Assembly: GCF_036346855.1 (NCBI RefSeq)
Contig: NZ_CP107841.1
Location: forward strand, 6,204,001-6,268,000
DNA from: Streptomyces europaeiscabiei
Lineage (GTDB): Bacteria > Actinomycetota > Actinomycetes > Streptomycetales > Streptomycetaceae
Length of the DNA stretch: 64,000 nucleotides
Reading direction: 5' to 3'
This document shows positions 25,762 to 33,288 of the stretch, one piece after another. A program made the position numbers and the translations under genes. A model generated the notes under the pieces. It saw only the letters and a program-made list of their open reading frames with translations. It was not told where the DNA came from and ran no database searches. The stretch's first letter is position 1. Each line of letters begins with the position of its first letter.

Positions 25762-25806
25762 TTACCGTCGGCCTACCATCGAGAGCAGGACCCCAGGGAG
25801 GCCAGC

Positions 25807-26379
25807 GTGACCGTCTCGGGCATTGACCGCCTGCACTCGCAGCTCAGCAGGCTGGAGGACATGTTCCCCGGCTATCTGACGGAGATTGTCGAGGGCAGCA
25901 TCGTGATGAACCCGGTCAGGCCGTTCCACGGGAAGACGATCCTGAGGGTGTCGGCGAACCTGGAGGAGCAGCTTCCGCCGGACTGGGCGCTGGTGAGCGA
26001 TGTGGCGTTCCCCTTCGACGATGCCAACGAGTTCTGCCCGGACATCGCGGTCATCCCGGCCGAGGCGGAAGCGGAGAACCGCAGCTCGTATCCCGCCGAT
26101 CTGATCGAGTTCGTGGCCGAAGTGGTGTCGCCGGAGAGCATCCGCCGCGACTACGAGATCAAGCCTCGCTGGTATGCCTCCCGAGGCATCACCCACTACG
26201 TGATCCTGGATCCGCTCAAGGGCCACGCCGTCATGATGTGGAATCCCGGCCCCGACGGCTACCAGGGCCGCGACACCATCCCCTACGGCCCTGACCTGAC
26301 CGTCGGTGCTCCCCTCGGCAAACTCACGATCGCCACCGCCCGCCTCCCCGTGGACCCGAAGGCGCGCCCTACGCGCTGA
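25807..26379 (+). CDS. Uma2-family (DUF820) putative endonuclease-fold protein
   Basis: The 190-residue protein has the Uma2 pattern of a PD-(D/E)XK-like fold: FCPDIAVIP, then DLIEFVAEVVSPES and KPRWYASRGITHYVILD. These supply an Asp, a Glu and a Lys in order. Uma2 proteins are common in Streptomyces and cyanobacteria; their biological role is unknown. GTG 25807 has an AGGGAGG site. Its end overlaps the convergent rhomboid gene by 11 bases. It interrupts an otherwise menaquinone-related run. Confidence 0.9.
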   Translation: MTVSGIDRLHSQLSRLEDMFPGYLTEIVEGSIVMNPVRPFHGKTILRVSANLEEQLPPDWALVSDVAFPFDDANEFCPDIAVIPAEAEAENRSSYPADLIEFVAEVVSPESIRRDYEIKPRWYASRGITHYVILDPLKGHAVMMWNPGPDGYQGRDTIPYGPDLTVGAPLGKLTIATARLPVDPKARPTR

Positions 26380-26992
26380 GCGCCCCGCGGGGTTCGCGCC
26401 GCCGGAACAGGAACGCCGCCACCACCCCCGTCACCAACCCGATCAGATGCCCCTGCCAGCTGATGCCGGTCTCGGTCGGCGCGATCCCCGCCAGGATCGA
26501 CCCGCCCCAGACGGCCGCGACGAGAACCCCGACCGCCACCCCCATCAGCCGCCGCTCGACGAACCCGCTGACGACCAGGAACCCGAAGAGCCCGAAGACG
26601 ACGCCGGAGGCGCCCGCCGTGTTCGTGTTGTCCGGGGATATCAGCCAGACACCCAGCCCGTCCGCGACGATGATCAGCGCACACACGGCGACGAAACGGC
26701 GCAGCCCACCGAGCGCCGAGAGGAACCCCAGCACCAGCAGTGGAACGCTGTTCGCCGCGACATGGGCGAAGCCGAAGTGGATGAACGAGGCCGGCACGAC
26801 ATCGACCAGCTCGGGCACAGAGCGCGGGATGATCCCGAAGTCGTCCAGCGCGTGACCGCTCGCCACGTCGATCACTTCGAGCAGCCACAGCAGCGCCACC
26901 CAGCCCACCATGAGCTTGGCCGCGGCCTTCGCACGGTCCCCGCGCGACCACTCCCGCTCAGGGCTGAGCGCCCCGCGTACTTCACCAGCCAT
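26369..26992 (-). CDS. Rhomboid-family intramembrane serine protease
   Basis: The 207-residue membrane protein has about six helices. The rhomboid dyad is visible: serine in GASGVVFGLFGF and histidine in WQGHLIGLVTG, with the helix-2 motif HFGFAHVAANS. It cleaves unknown membrane substrates. ATG 26992 has GGGGG six bases upstream; the longer open frame beyond it runs antisense to mqnM and is not credible. Convergent overlap of 11 bases with the Uma2 gene. Confidence 0.9.
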   Translation of the reverse strand: MAGEVRGALSPEREWSRGDRAKAAAKLMVGWVALLWLLEVIDVASGHALDDFGIIPRSVPELVDVVPASFIHFGFAHVAANSVPLLVLGFLSALGGLRRFVAVCALIIVADGLGVWLISPDNTNTAGASGVVFGLFGFLVVSGFVERRLMGVAVGVLVAAVWGGSILAGIAPTETGISWQGHLIGLVTGVVAAFLFRRREPRGALSA

Positions 26993-27083
26993 GTCGAACC
27001 CCCGAGTCAACTCGTCCCTTCCAGGAAACGACCGTGCCCCCTTGACCGGTTCCCGTCCCGCGGCGCCGGATAGGCTCGGTGCC

Positions 27084-27782
27084 GTGAACCCAGTCAAGCC
27101 AGGAGAGACGCCGCGTACGCCTTGGATCGTAGGGGTGTCCGGCGCATCCGGCACCCCGTACGCCGCGGCTGTGCTGCGTGCGCTCCTCGCCGCCGACGAG
27201 AGCGTCGACCTCGTGGTGTCCCGGGCCTCGCGGCTGACCCTGCTGGACGAGACGGGAATCTCCTTCCGGGACGCCCACTGGCGCGACGACCTGCGCGAAT
27301 GGCTGTCCCGAGGCGCCGACGGCAAACCCGGCACGTTCACCGCGGACGTCGACGGCGACCGCGTACGGCACTGGAGCGCCGGTGACCTGGCCGCCGGACC
27401 GTCCTCGGGCTCGTACCCCGTCAAGGGGATGCTGATCGTCCCCGCGTCGACGGCGTGTGTCGCGGGCGTGGCCCTGGGCCTCTCCAAGGACCTGCTGCAA
27501 CGGGCGGCGAGCGTGACCCTCAAGGAGGGCCGGCGTCTCGTGGTCGCCGTGCGCGAGACCCCGTTGAACGGGCAGACCCTGCGGCACCTGGTGACCCTGG
27601 ACGAGGCGGGCGCGACCGTGCTGCCCGCGTCCCCGGCCTTCTACGCGGGGGCCACGCACATCCAGGACCTGGTGGACTTCGTCGCCGGACGGGTGCTGGA
27701 CGCGGCGGGCGTCCCGCACACCCTGTACCGGCGCTGGGAGGGCGACGTGGGCGGGGCGCGCGCTTCCCACCCGGCCACCTGA
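27084..27782 (+). CDS. mqnM: UbiX-type flavin prenyltransferase (MqnM)
   Basis: The 232-residue protein has the UbiX flavin-binding start IVGVSGASGTPYAAAVLRAL, and later VPASTACVAGVALGLS and RRLVVAVRETPLN. It prenylates FMN to make the cofactor needed by the UbiD-like MqnL, so both belong to one step of menaquinone synthesis. GTG 27084 has no ribosome site but is preceded by TAGGCT seven bases upstream, suggesting a leaderless message. The gene is divergent from the rhomboid gene. Confidence 0.92.
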   Translation: MNPVKPGETPRTPWIVGVSGASGTPYAAAVLRALLAADESVDLVVSRASRLTLLDETGISFRDAHWRDDLREWLSRGADGKPGTFTADVDGDRVRHWSAGDLAAGPSSGSYPVKGMLIVPASTACVAGVALGLSKDLLQRAASVTLKEGRRLVVAVRETPLNGQTLRHLVTLDEAGATVLPASPAFYAGATHIQDLVDFVAGRVLDAAGVPHTLYRRWEGDVGGARASHPAT

Positions 27783-27830
27783 GCGCCGTACACGGTCACT
27801 TCTCGCTCGCTTCTCGCCCCGTACCACTTT

Positions 27831-27930
27831 CACGCAGGACCCCACGCACCACTCACGCAGCACCACTCACGCAGGACCCCACGCAGCACCACTCACGCAG
27901 CACCCCACGACACCACTCTCACGCAGCACC
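27831..27930. repeat. Short direct repeats built on cactcacgcag
   Basis: About six imperfect copies of cacgcagcaccact / cacgcaggacccc lie between mqnM and the Lrp-type gene. They are irregularly spaced, so this is neither a CRISPR nor a clean satellite. Confidence 0.8.
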
Positions 27931-27966
27931 CACAACGCAACTCTTCAGCGGAAGGCAACCGATCGC

Positions 27967-28425
27967 ATGGACGCGGTGGACAGGCAGCTCATCCAGGCCC
28001 TGAGGGAGAACGGCCGGGCCTCCTACGCGGAGCTGGGACGCCTCGTCGGTCTGTCGGGACCCAGTGTCACCGACCGCATCAACCGGCTGGAGGCGGCCGG
28101 TGTCATCACCGGCTATCGGGCCACCGTCAACGCGGCCTCCCTCGGCCTCGGAGTGACCGCCCTCATCGGCATCTCGCTCTCCGACGCCGCCGACCACGAG
28201 GACGTGGCGACGCGGCTGCGGGACCTGGCAGAGATCGAGGACTGCTGGTTCATCGCCGGCGACGACTCGTTCATGCTCAAGGTGCGCGCACCGGACGTCG
28301 ACGGCCTGGAGAAGACCATCCGTCGGCTCTCCGGTACCCACGGTGTCTCCCGGACGCGAACGACGATCGTGCTCTCCACGAAGTGGGAGAACCGGGTGGG
28401 TGAGCTGCCGGAGGAGGAGCAGTAG
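27967..28425 (+). CDS. Lrp/AsnC-family transcriptional regulator
   Basis: The 152-residue protein has an N-terminal HTH (MDAVDRQLIQALRENGR, then LSGPSVTDRINRLEAAGVI) and a C-terminal ligand-binding RAM domain. It lies 64 bases before mqnE in the same direction, inside the menaquinone block, so it is a candidate regulator of quinone synthesis. The ligand cannot be read from sequence. Confidence 0.93.
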   Translation: MDAVDRQLIQALRENGRASYAELGRLVGLSGPSVTDRINRLEAAGVITGYRATVNAASLGLGVTALIGISLSDAADHEDVATRLRDLAEIEDCWFIAGDDSFMLKVRAPDVDGLEKTIRRLSGTHGVSRTRTTIVLSTKWENRVGELPEEEQ

Positions 28426-28489
28426 GGGAGTGGACGTAGGGTTGACGAGGACTTCGGGGCAGGCAGGTCGGTCGGTGAAAGGTGTGGGC

Positions 28490-29653
28490 ATGGACGTCGG
28501 GCTCAAGCGCGAGCTGGAGGAGAAGGTCCGCTCCGGCGAGCGGCTGACCCGCGAGGACGGCATCGCGCTGTACGCGTCGGACGACCTGGCCTGGCTGGGC
28601 GGTCTGGCGCACGAGGTGCGGACGCGGAAGAACGGCGACGTCGTCCACTTCAACGTCAACCGCCACCTCAACATGACCAACGTGTGCACGGCGTCGTGCG
28701 CGTACTGCTCCTTCCAGCGCAAGCCGGGGGAGAAGGACGCGTACACGATGCGCATCGAGGAGGCGGTGAAGCTCGCCAAGTCGATGGAGGGCGAGAACCT
28801 CACCGAGCTGCACATCGTCAACGGCCTGCACCCGAACCTCCCGTGGCGCTACTACCCGCGCTCGCTGAGGGAACTGAAGGCCGCCCTCCCGAACGTGTCG
28901 CTGAAGGCCTTCACGGCCACGGAGATCCACCACTTCGAGACGATCAGCGGCCTGTCGGCGTCGGAGATCCTGGACGAGCTGATCGACGCGGGGCTGGAGT
29001 CGCTCACCGGCGGCGGCGCGGAGATCTTCGACTGGGAGGTCCGGCAGCACATCGTGGACCACCGCACCCACTGGGAGGACTGGTCGCGGATCCACCGCCT
29101 GGCGCACGAGAAGGGTCTCAAGACCCCGTGCACCATGCTCTACGGCCACATCGAGGAGCCGCGTCACCGCGTGGACCACGTCCTGCGCCTCCGTGAGCTC
29201 CAGGACGAGACCGGCGGTTTCCAGGTCTTCATCCCGCTGCGCTACCAGCACGACTTCGTCGACATGCAGGACGGCAAGGTGCGCAACCGCCTCCAGGCGC
29301 GCACCCAGATGGCGACCGGCGCGGAGGCGCTGAAGACCTTCGCGGTGTCGAGGCTGTTGTTCGACAACGTCCCCCACGTCAAGGTCTTCTGGGTCATGCA
29401 CGGCGTCCAGACCGCCCAGTTGGCGCTGCAGCACGGCGCCGACGACATGGACGGCTCGGTCGTCGAGTACAAGATCACCCACGACGCGGACAACTACGGC
29501 ACGCCGAACAAGCTGACCCGCGAGGACCTGTTGGACCTCATTCGCGACGCCGGCTTCCGCCCGGTCGAACGCAACACGAAGTACGAGATCATCCGCGAGT
29601 ACGACGGCCCGGACCCGGCGCGCCGGGAGTCCCCTCAGCCGATGCGGGTCTGA
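28490..29653 (+). CDS. mqnE: Aminodeoxyfutalosine synthase (MqnE), radical SAM
   Basis: The 387-residue enzyme adds an adenosyl radical to the chorismate-derived enol ether made by MqnA, giving aminodeoxyfutalosine, the second step of the futalosine pathway. The radical SAM cluster motif CTASCAYC (Cys66, Cys70, Cys73) follows NRHLNMTNV, a hallmark of MqnE rather than MqnC. ATG 28490 has AAGGTG at about 6 bases. It lies directly after the Lrp-type regulator. Confidence 0.95.
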   Translation: MDVGLKRELEEKVRSGERLTREDGIALYASDDLAWLGGLAHEVRTRKNGDVVHFNVNRHLNMTNVCTASCAYCSFQRKPGEKDAYTMRIEEAVKLAKSMEGENLTELHIVNGLHPNLPWRYYPRSLRELKAALPNVSLKAFTATEIHHFETISGLSASEILDELIDAGLESLTGGGAEIFDWEVRQHIVDHRTHWEDWSRIHRLAHEKGLKTPCTMLYGHIEEPRHRVDHVLRLRELQDETGGFQVFIPLRYQHDFVDMQDGKVRNRLQARTQMATGAEALKTFAVSRLLFDNVPHVKVFWVMHGVQTAQLALQHGADDMDGSVVEYKITHDADNYGTPNKLTREDLLDLIRDAGFRPVERNTKYEIIREYDGPDPARRESPQPMRV

Positions 29654-29689
29654 CTCGGCCGTTTGTTCGTCCATGGGTCCGGTGGACCT

Positions 29690-29845
29690 TCTCGCGCAAG
29701 AAGCACGGGGCGCAGCCCCTGCTTCTTCAGGGGCGCGGGGAACTGCGCGAGAAGCCCCACCGGGCCCGCGGACGGGGGTCGAAGGGGCGCAGCCCCTGGG
29801 ACGGGACGGGACGGGACGGGTAGGGGCGGCGGGGGCGAATCCCTC
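29690..29845. repeat. Dispersed intergenic repeat, copy 2 (fold-back), with (ggacg)n tail
   Basis: Outer arms tctcgcgca (29690-29698) and tgcgcgaga (29744-29752), and inner arms agaagca and tgcttct, can fold into a nested hairpin. The core ggggcgcggggaactgcgcg is shared with five other intergenic sites. It is followed by a (ggacg)n run at 29799-29820 and the block aggggcggcgggggcga, which recurs in the 46.6-kb copy. Confidence 0.85.
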
Positions 29846-29881
29846 TTGAGACGACCCGCACGTAATGACTACGGTCACCTC

Positions 29882-30406
29882 ATGCCCCTTACGTTCCACC
29901 TGGACCCACCCCTCACCCCCGCCCTCCAGGAAGGCATCCTCACCCTCTGGACAGCGGTCTCCAACGCCGGCGGAGCCGTAGGCTTCGTCCCCCCGGTCAC
30001 CCCGGAGGTCATACGGCCGGAACTCCTCAAGCACCTGATCGCCATGGCAGAAGGCAGACACCGTCTCCTCCTCGGCCTCGACGACCACGGCACCCCCGCC
30101 GCCACCGCCTTCTTCAGCTTCAACACCCACCGCCTGCAGACCCACTGGGTCTGGCTGTACACCGTGATGGTCCACCCCGCCCACCAGGGCAAGGGCTACG
30201 GCCGCGACCTCATGAGGGCGGCCGAATCCGCGGCCCGCGGCTTCGACGGCATAGACGCGATCCGCCTCGGCTGCCGAGGCGGCATGGGCCTGGAACACTT
30301 CTACGCCTCGTGCGGCTACAAGGAGGTCGGCCGAGTCCCCGACGCCATCCGCGTCGCCCCCGACGACCACCGCGACGACATCACGATGCTCCTGCCCCTG
30401 ACCTGA
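29882..30406 (+). CDS. GNAT-family N-acetyltransferase
   Basis: The 174-residue protein has a GNAT acetyl-CoA site, VMVHPAHQGKGYGRDLMRAA, and a C-terminal beta-strand pattern. The substrate is unknown. ATG 29882 lacks a ribosome site, but TTGAGA, an 18-base gap and TACGGT end six bases before the ATG, a good leaderless promoter. It stands alone after mqnE. Confidence 0.9.
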   Translation: MPLTFHLDPPLTPALQEGILTLWTAVSNAGGAVGFVPPVTPEVIRPELLKHLIAMAEGRHRLLLGLDDHGTPAATAFFSFNTHRLQTHWVWLYTVMVHPAHQGKGYGRDLMRAAESAARGFDGIDAIRLGCRGGMGLEHFYASCGYKEVGRVPDAIRVAPDDHRDDITMLLPLT

Positions 30407-30517
30407 GGCCGGCCCGACACGGAGCCCACACCCCCCTGCAAGATCGCCCGCCGACCGTGCTTCACTGGACGGTGCCCTTTGGCAATGTCCGGAACGGAAA
30501 CGGAAGAGTGGATTGAG

Positions 30518-30901
30518 ATGCTCCGCTACACACTGATGCGCCTCGGTATCTTCGCGGGCTGCTTCGTGGTCGTCTGGGCCCTCGTCTACTCCGGCATCGC
30601 CCCGCGCGGCCTCGGCGCCTCCAACGGCATGTGGATCGTCGTCCTCTCCCTCCTGGTCTCCGCGCCGATCAGCTTCGTCGCCCTCCGCAAGGAGCGCGAC
30701 CGGGCCTCCGCCCAGATCGCCCCCCGCCTCGACCGCTCCATCGGCCGCGTCAAGTCCAACCTCGCGGCCAACCGCAGCCAGGAGGACGAGGTCGACGACG
30801 AGGCGAGGACGCAGAGCCCGGAGCCGGCCGAGCCCGTCGAGGCCGCCGAGAGCGCCGAGCCGGCCGAGGCCGCCCAGCCGGTGTCCGGCAAGGCTTCCTA
30901 G
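30518..30901 (+). CDS. DUF4229-type small membrane protein
   Basis: The 127-residue protein has two helices (LRYTLMRLGIFAGCFVVVWA and WIVVLSLLVSAPISFVAL). A charged region with RKERDRASAQIAPRLDRSI follows, then an acidic Glu/Ala/Pro tail. This matches the DUF4229 type of actinomycete membrane proteins. ATG 30518 has GGAAGAG at 9 bases. The role is unknown. Confidence 0.85.
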   Translation: MLRYTLMRLGIFAGCFVVVWALVYSGIAPRGLGASNGMWIVVLSLLVSAPISFVALRKERDRASAQIAPRLDRSIGRVKSNLAANRSQEDEVDDEARTQSPEPAEPVEAAESAEPAEAAQPVSGKAS

Positions 30902-30983
30902 CACCGCACGCGGGGCCGCGGCGGCAAACCCCTCGCCAGACGCGCAGGCACGTCCCCGCCGTCGGAACCGTACGCTTGCCCGC

Positions 30984-31643
30984 ATGGGTGCTGTGAAGAG
31001 CAAACGGATGCCCCGCGCGGTACGGGAACAGCAAATGCTGGACGCGGCGGTGCGGACCTTCGGGCAGCGCGGTTACCGGGCCGCGTCGATGGACGAGATC
31101 GCCGAACTGGCGGGCGTGTCCAAGCCGTTGGTGTACCTGTACCTGAACTCCAAGGAAGACCTCTTCACGGCCTGCATCCGCCGCGAGGCCAAGGCGCTGA
31201 CCACCGCCGTACGTGCGGGCGTGAACCCCGACCTGCCCGCCGACCGGCAACTCTGGGAAGGGCTGCGGGCGTTCTTCACGCACACCGGGCGCAACCCGGA
31301 CGCCTGGGCCGTGCTGCACCTCCAGGCCCGTACGCACGGCGAGCCGTTCGCCGCCGAAGTGGCGGCGATGCGTGAGGAGATGGTGGCGTTCGTGACCGGG
31401 CTGATCCTGGTCGGCGCCCGGGAGGCCCGCCGCGACCCGTCGCTGCCCGAGCGCGAGGTCGCCGGTCTCGCCGAGGGCCTCGTCGGCGCCGCCGAGGCCC
31501 TCGCGGCCTGGGCCAACGCCACGCCCGGCATCACCGCCCGCCAGGCCGCCGCGACCCTGATGAACTTCGCGTGGGCGGGGCTGGGCGACCTGATGGAGGG
31601 GCGACCCTGGACACCGCCGCCTGCGGGAGAGCTCGGGGAGTGA
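30984..31643 (+). CDS. TetR-family transcriptional regulator
   Basis: The 219-residue protein has the TetR HTH at residues 12-58 (MLDAAVRTFGQRGYRAASMD, then LAGVSKPLVYLYLNSKEDL) and a helical ligand domain. It lies just before a convergent MaoC-like gene and 2 kb from an acyl-CoA ligase gene, so a fatty-acid-related ligand is plausible. A GTTACC/GGTAAC palindrome between those two genes is a candidate target. The start has no ribosome site; TACGCT lies 7 bases upstream. Confidence 0.9.
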   Translation: MGAVKSKRMPRAVREQQMLDAAVRTFGQRGYRAASMDEIAELAGVSKPLVYLYLNSKEDLFTACIRREAKALTTAVRAGVNPDLPADRQLWEGLRAFFTHTGRNPDAWAVLHLQARTHGEPFAAEVAAMREEMVAFVTGLILVGAREARRDPSLPEREVAGLAEGLVGAAEALAAWANATPGITARQAAATLMNFAWAGLGDLMEGRPWTPPPAGELGE

Positions 31644-31659
31644 TCTTCGAGGGGCGGGT

Positions 31660-31740
31660 GCGGGTGGTTCGCGGTTGCTCGCGCAGTTCCCCGCGCCCCT
31701 GAAAAGCAGGGGCTGCGCCCCGCGCTTTTCGGTCCCCAGG
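31660..31740. repeat. Dispersed intergenic repeat, copy 3 (reverse orientation)
   Basis: The stretch tcgcgcagttccccgcgccc, then ctgaaaagcaggggctgcgc, is the reverse complement of the core found at 29.7 and 46.6 kb. CAGGGG and related arms can pair. It separates the TetR gene from the convergent MaoC-like gene and may terminate both. Downstream, cacccg is repeated around 31755-31780. Confidence 0.85.
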
Positions 31741-31959
31741 GGCCGTTGTCGCCCACCCGCACCCGCACCCGCACCCGAATGGCGACCTCTTTGCACCGCC
31801 CCCCACGGGGCACGGACGGCTGCACGGCGAACGTCGGCGTGAACGGCCACTCCCCGGAGGCAGGCGGCAGATACGGGTCGCCCCGAGGGGCGGCAGCGCG
31901 CACTCCACGACCGTGTCCGGGTCGACGCCCACACTCGTGAACGCGATGCTCACCTGTGC

Positions 31960-33003
31960 TCAGGCAATGAGCGGGTACACGTGGCCCCTCACATGGACCC
32001 GCGGACGGACCTGCTCCCCGCCCGGCCCGGGGGCGTCTTCGCTCCGCAGTTCGAAGCCGCCCCACGCCTGTCCGTCCGCCGTGTACGTCACCGCGCCCGG
32101 CAGCGGTACCGGGGCCCGGAACTCCGCGCGGACGAGAGTCGCCGGGGGCGTGCCGTGCTCGGCGAGACACCGGGCCACGGTCCACATGCCGTGCGCGATC
32201 GGCCGGGGGAAACCGAACAGTCGGGCGCCGAGCGGATGCAGATGGATCGGATTGCGGTCGCCGGACACCGCTCCGTATCGTCGCCCGACATCCCCGGCCA
32301 ACCGCCACTCGGCGACGGCGGGCGACAGCTTCGGCTCCTTCCGCGCCCGCTCGCGCGCATCGGCGCGCCCGTCCTCGCTCCCGCCGGCGTGCCCGTCCTC
32401 GCTCCCGCCCGCGTGCGCCTCTACCCTCCCGCCGGTCCGCGCCTCCTCGCTTCCCCCTGCGGGCGCGACCTCGCTCCGCCGGTGCCGGGCGAGATACGTG
32501 CTCCGCGACTCCCAGGCGAGCCCGCCCGCGTCCTCGCCCCCGTCCCGCACCTCGGTCACCACCGTCGCCTCGGTGCCCCGCCGATGGGGTGCCAGCCCGT
32601 CGACGTACACGGTGATCTCGTACTCCCCGGTGGCGGGCAGCCGTCGCCGCCGGGTGATCTCGATCGACGTGTGCACGAGCCCGAGGAGGGGCAGCGGGAA
32701 GTCCCGGCCGGCCATGATCCGCATGGCGAGCGGAAAGCCGAGGACGTGCGGATACGTCAGCGGAACGGCGTCCTCCCCGGTGGGGAACCCGCAGACGCGC
32801 TCGTACGCGGCGAGCCGGGCGAGGTCGATCCGAACGCCGGGGAGGACGAGCCGGGTGGCTGTGCCGCGGCGGGGGCCACCCGTCCCGGCTCCCCGCAGGG
32901 CGCCCTCACGGGGCAGCCGGAGGCTCTTGCAGGGGGAGAGGAGCGCGCCCCGGGCGAGAAGACGGCCCAGGGCCGGGGCGTCGGTGAGCGTGAGGGTACG
33001 CAT
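31960..33003 (-). CDS. MaoC-like acyl dehydratase, double hotdog
   Basis: The 347-residue protein contains an N-terminal hotdog-like half (LTYPHVLGFPLAMRIM) and a C-terminal MaoC half with the hydratase-2 signature (YGAVSGDRNPIHLHPLGARL, then GFPRPIAHGMW). It is typical of actinobacterial acyl-CoA/ACP dehydratases. Between the halves, about 40 residues of Gly/Ser/Glu/Ala repeats (GGSEDGHAGGSEDGRADA) form a low-complexity linker. ATG 33003 has GAGGAGA at 8 bases. It is divergent from the acyl-CoA ligase gene, across a palindrome. Confidence 0.88.
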   Translation of the reverse strand: MRTLTLTDAPALGRLLARGALLSPCKSLRLPREGALRGAGTGGPRRGTATRLVLPGVRIDLARLAAYERVCGFPTGEDAVPLTYPHVLGFPLAMRIMAGRDFPLPLLGLVHTSIEITRRRRLPATGEYEITVYVDGLAPHRRGTEATVVTEVRDGGEDAGGLAWESRSTYLARHRRSEVAPAGGSEEARTGGRVEAHAGGSEDGHAGGSEDGRADARERARKEPKLSPAVAEWRLAGDVGRRYGAVSGDRNPIHLHPLGARLFGFPRPIAHGMWTVARCLAEHGTPPATLVRAEFRAPVPLPGAVTYTADGQAWGGFELRSEDAPGPGGEQVRPRVHVRGHVYPLIA

Positions 33004-33075
33004 CGAACGGTCTCCTCTGCATCCTTCTCGCGCCCGGTCCACGGGACGGATTCCACTCGCTTGCTCCACCATCAG

Positions 33076-33090
33076 GTTACCCGAGGTAAC
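33076..33090. promoter_or_regulatory. GTTACC-N3-GGTAAC operator-like palindrome
   Basis: The perfect 6-bp arms GTTACC (33076-33081) and GGTAAC (33085-33090) flank CGA, and a half copy, caggtaac, lies near 33135. The site is in the divergent promoter region of the MaoC-like and acyl-CoA ligase genes. The nearby TetR-type regulator is the best candidate to bind it. Confidence 0.6.
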
Positions 33091-33288
33091 GGCTCTGGCA
33101 AGGTGGTCTCGTCGCCCGGTAGCTGAACGACCCTCAGGTAACTTGTCGGGCCCTTGACCTGCGCATGAGCAGCCAGGGACACTGCACATCCCCAGCCCCG
33201 GACCATCTCCGGACCATCGCCGCACTCACACGAACCTGTCACACCAACCCCGTACGATCCGGGCACACCGAACGCCCAGGAGTCGCCC

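Noticed and set aside
26369..27523. 384-codon version of the rhomboid protein
   Set aside because: The extra N-terminus is antisense to mqnM; ATG 26992 has a good ribosome site just before the first helix.
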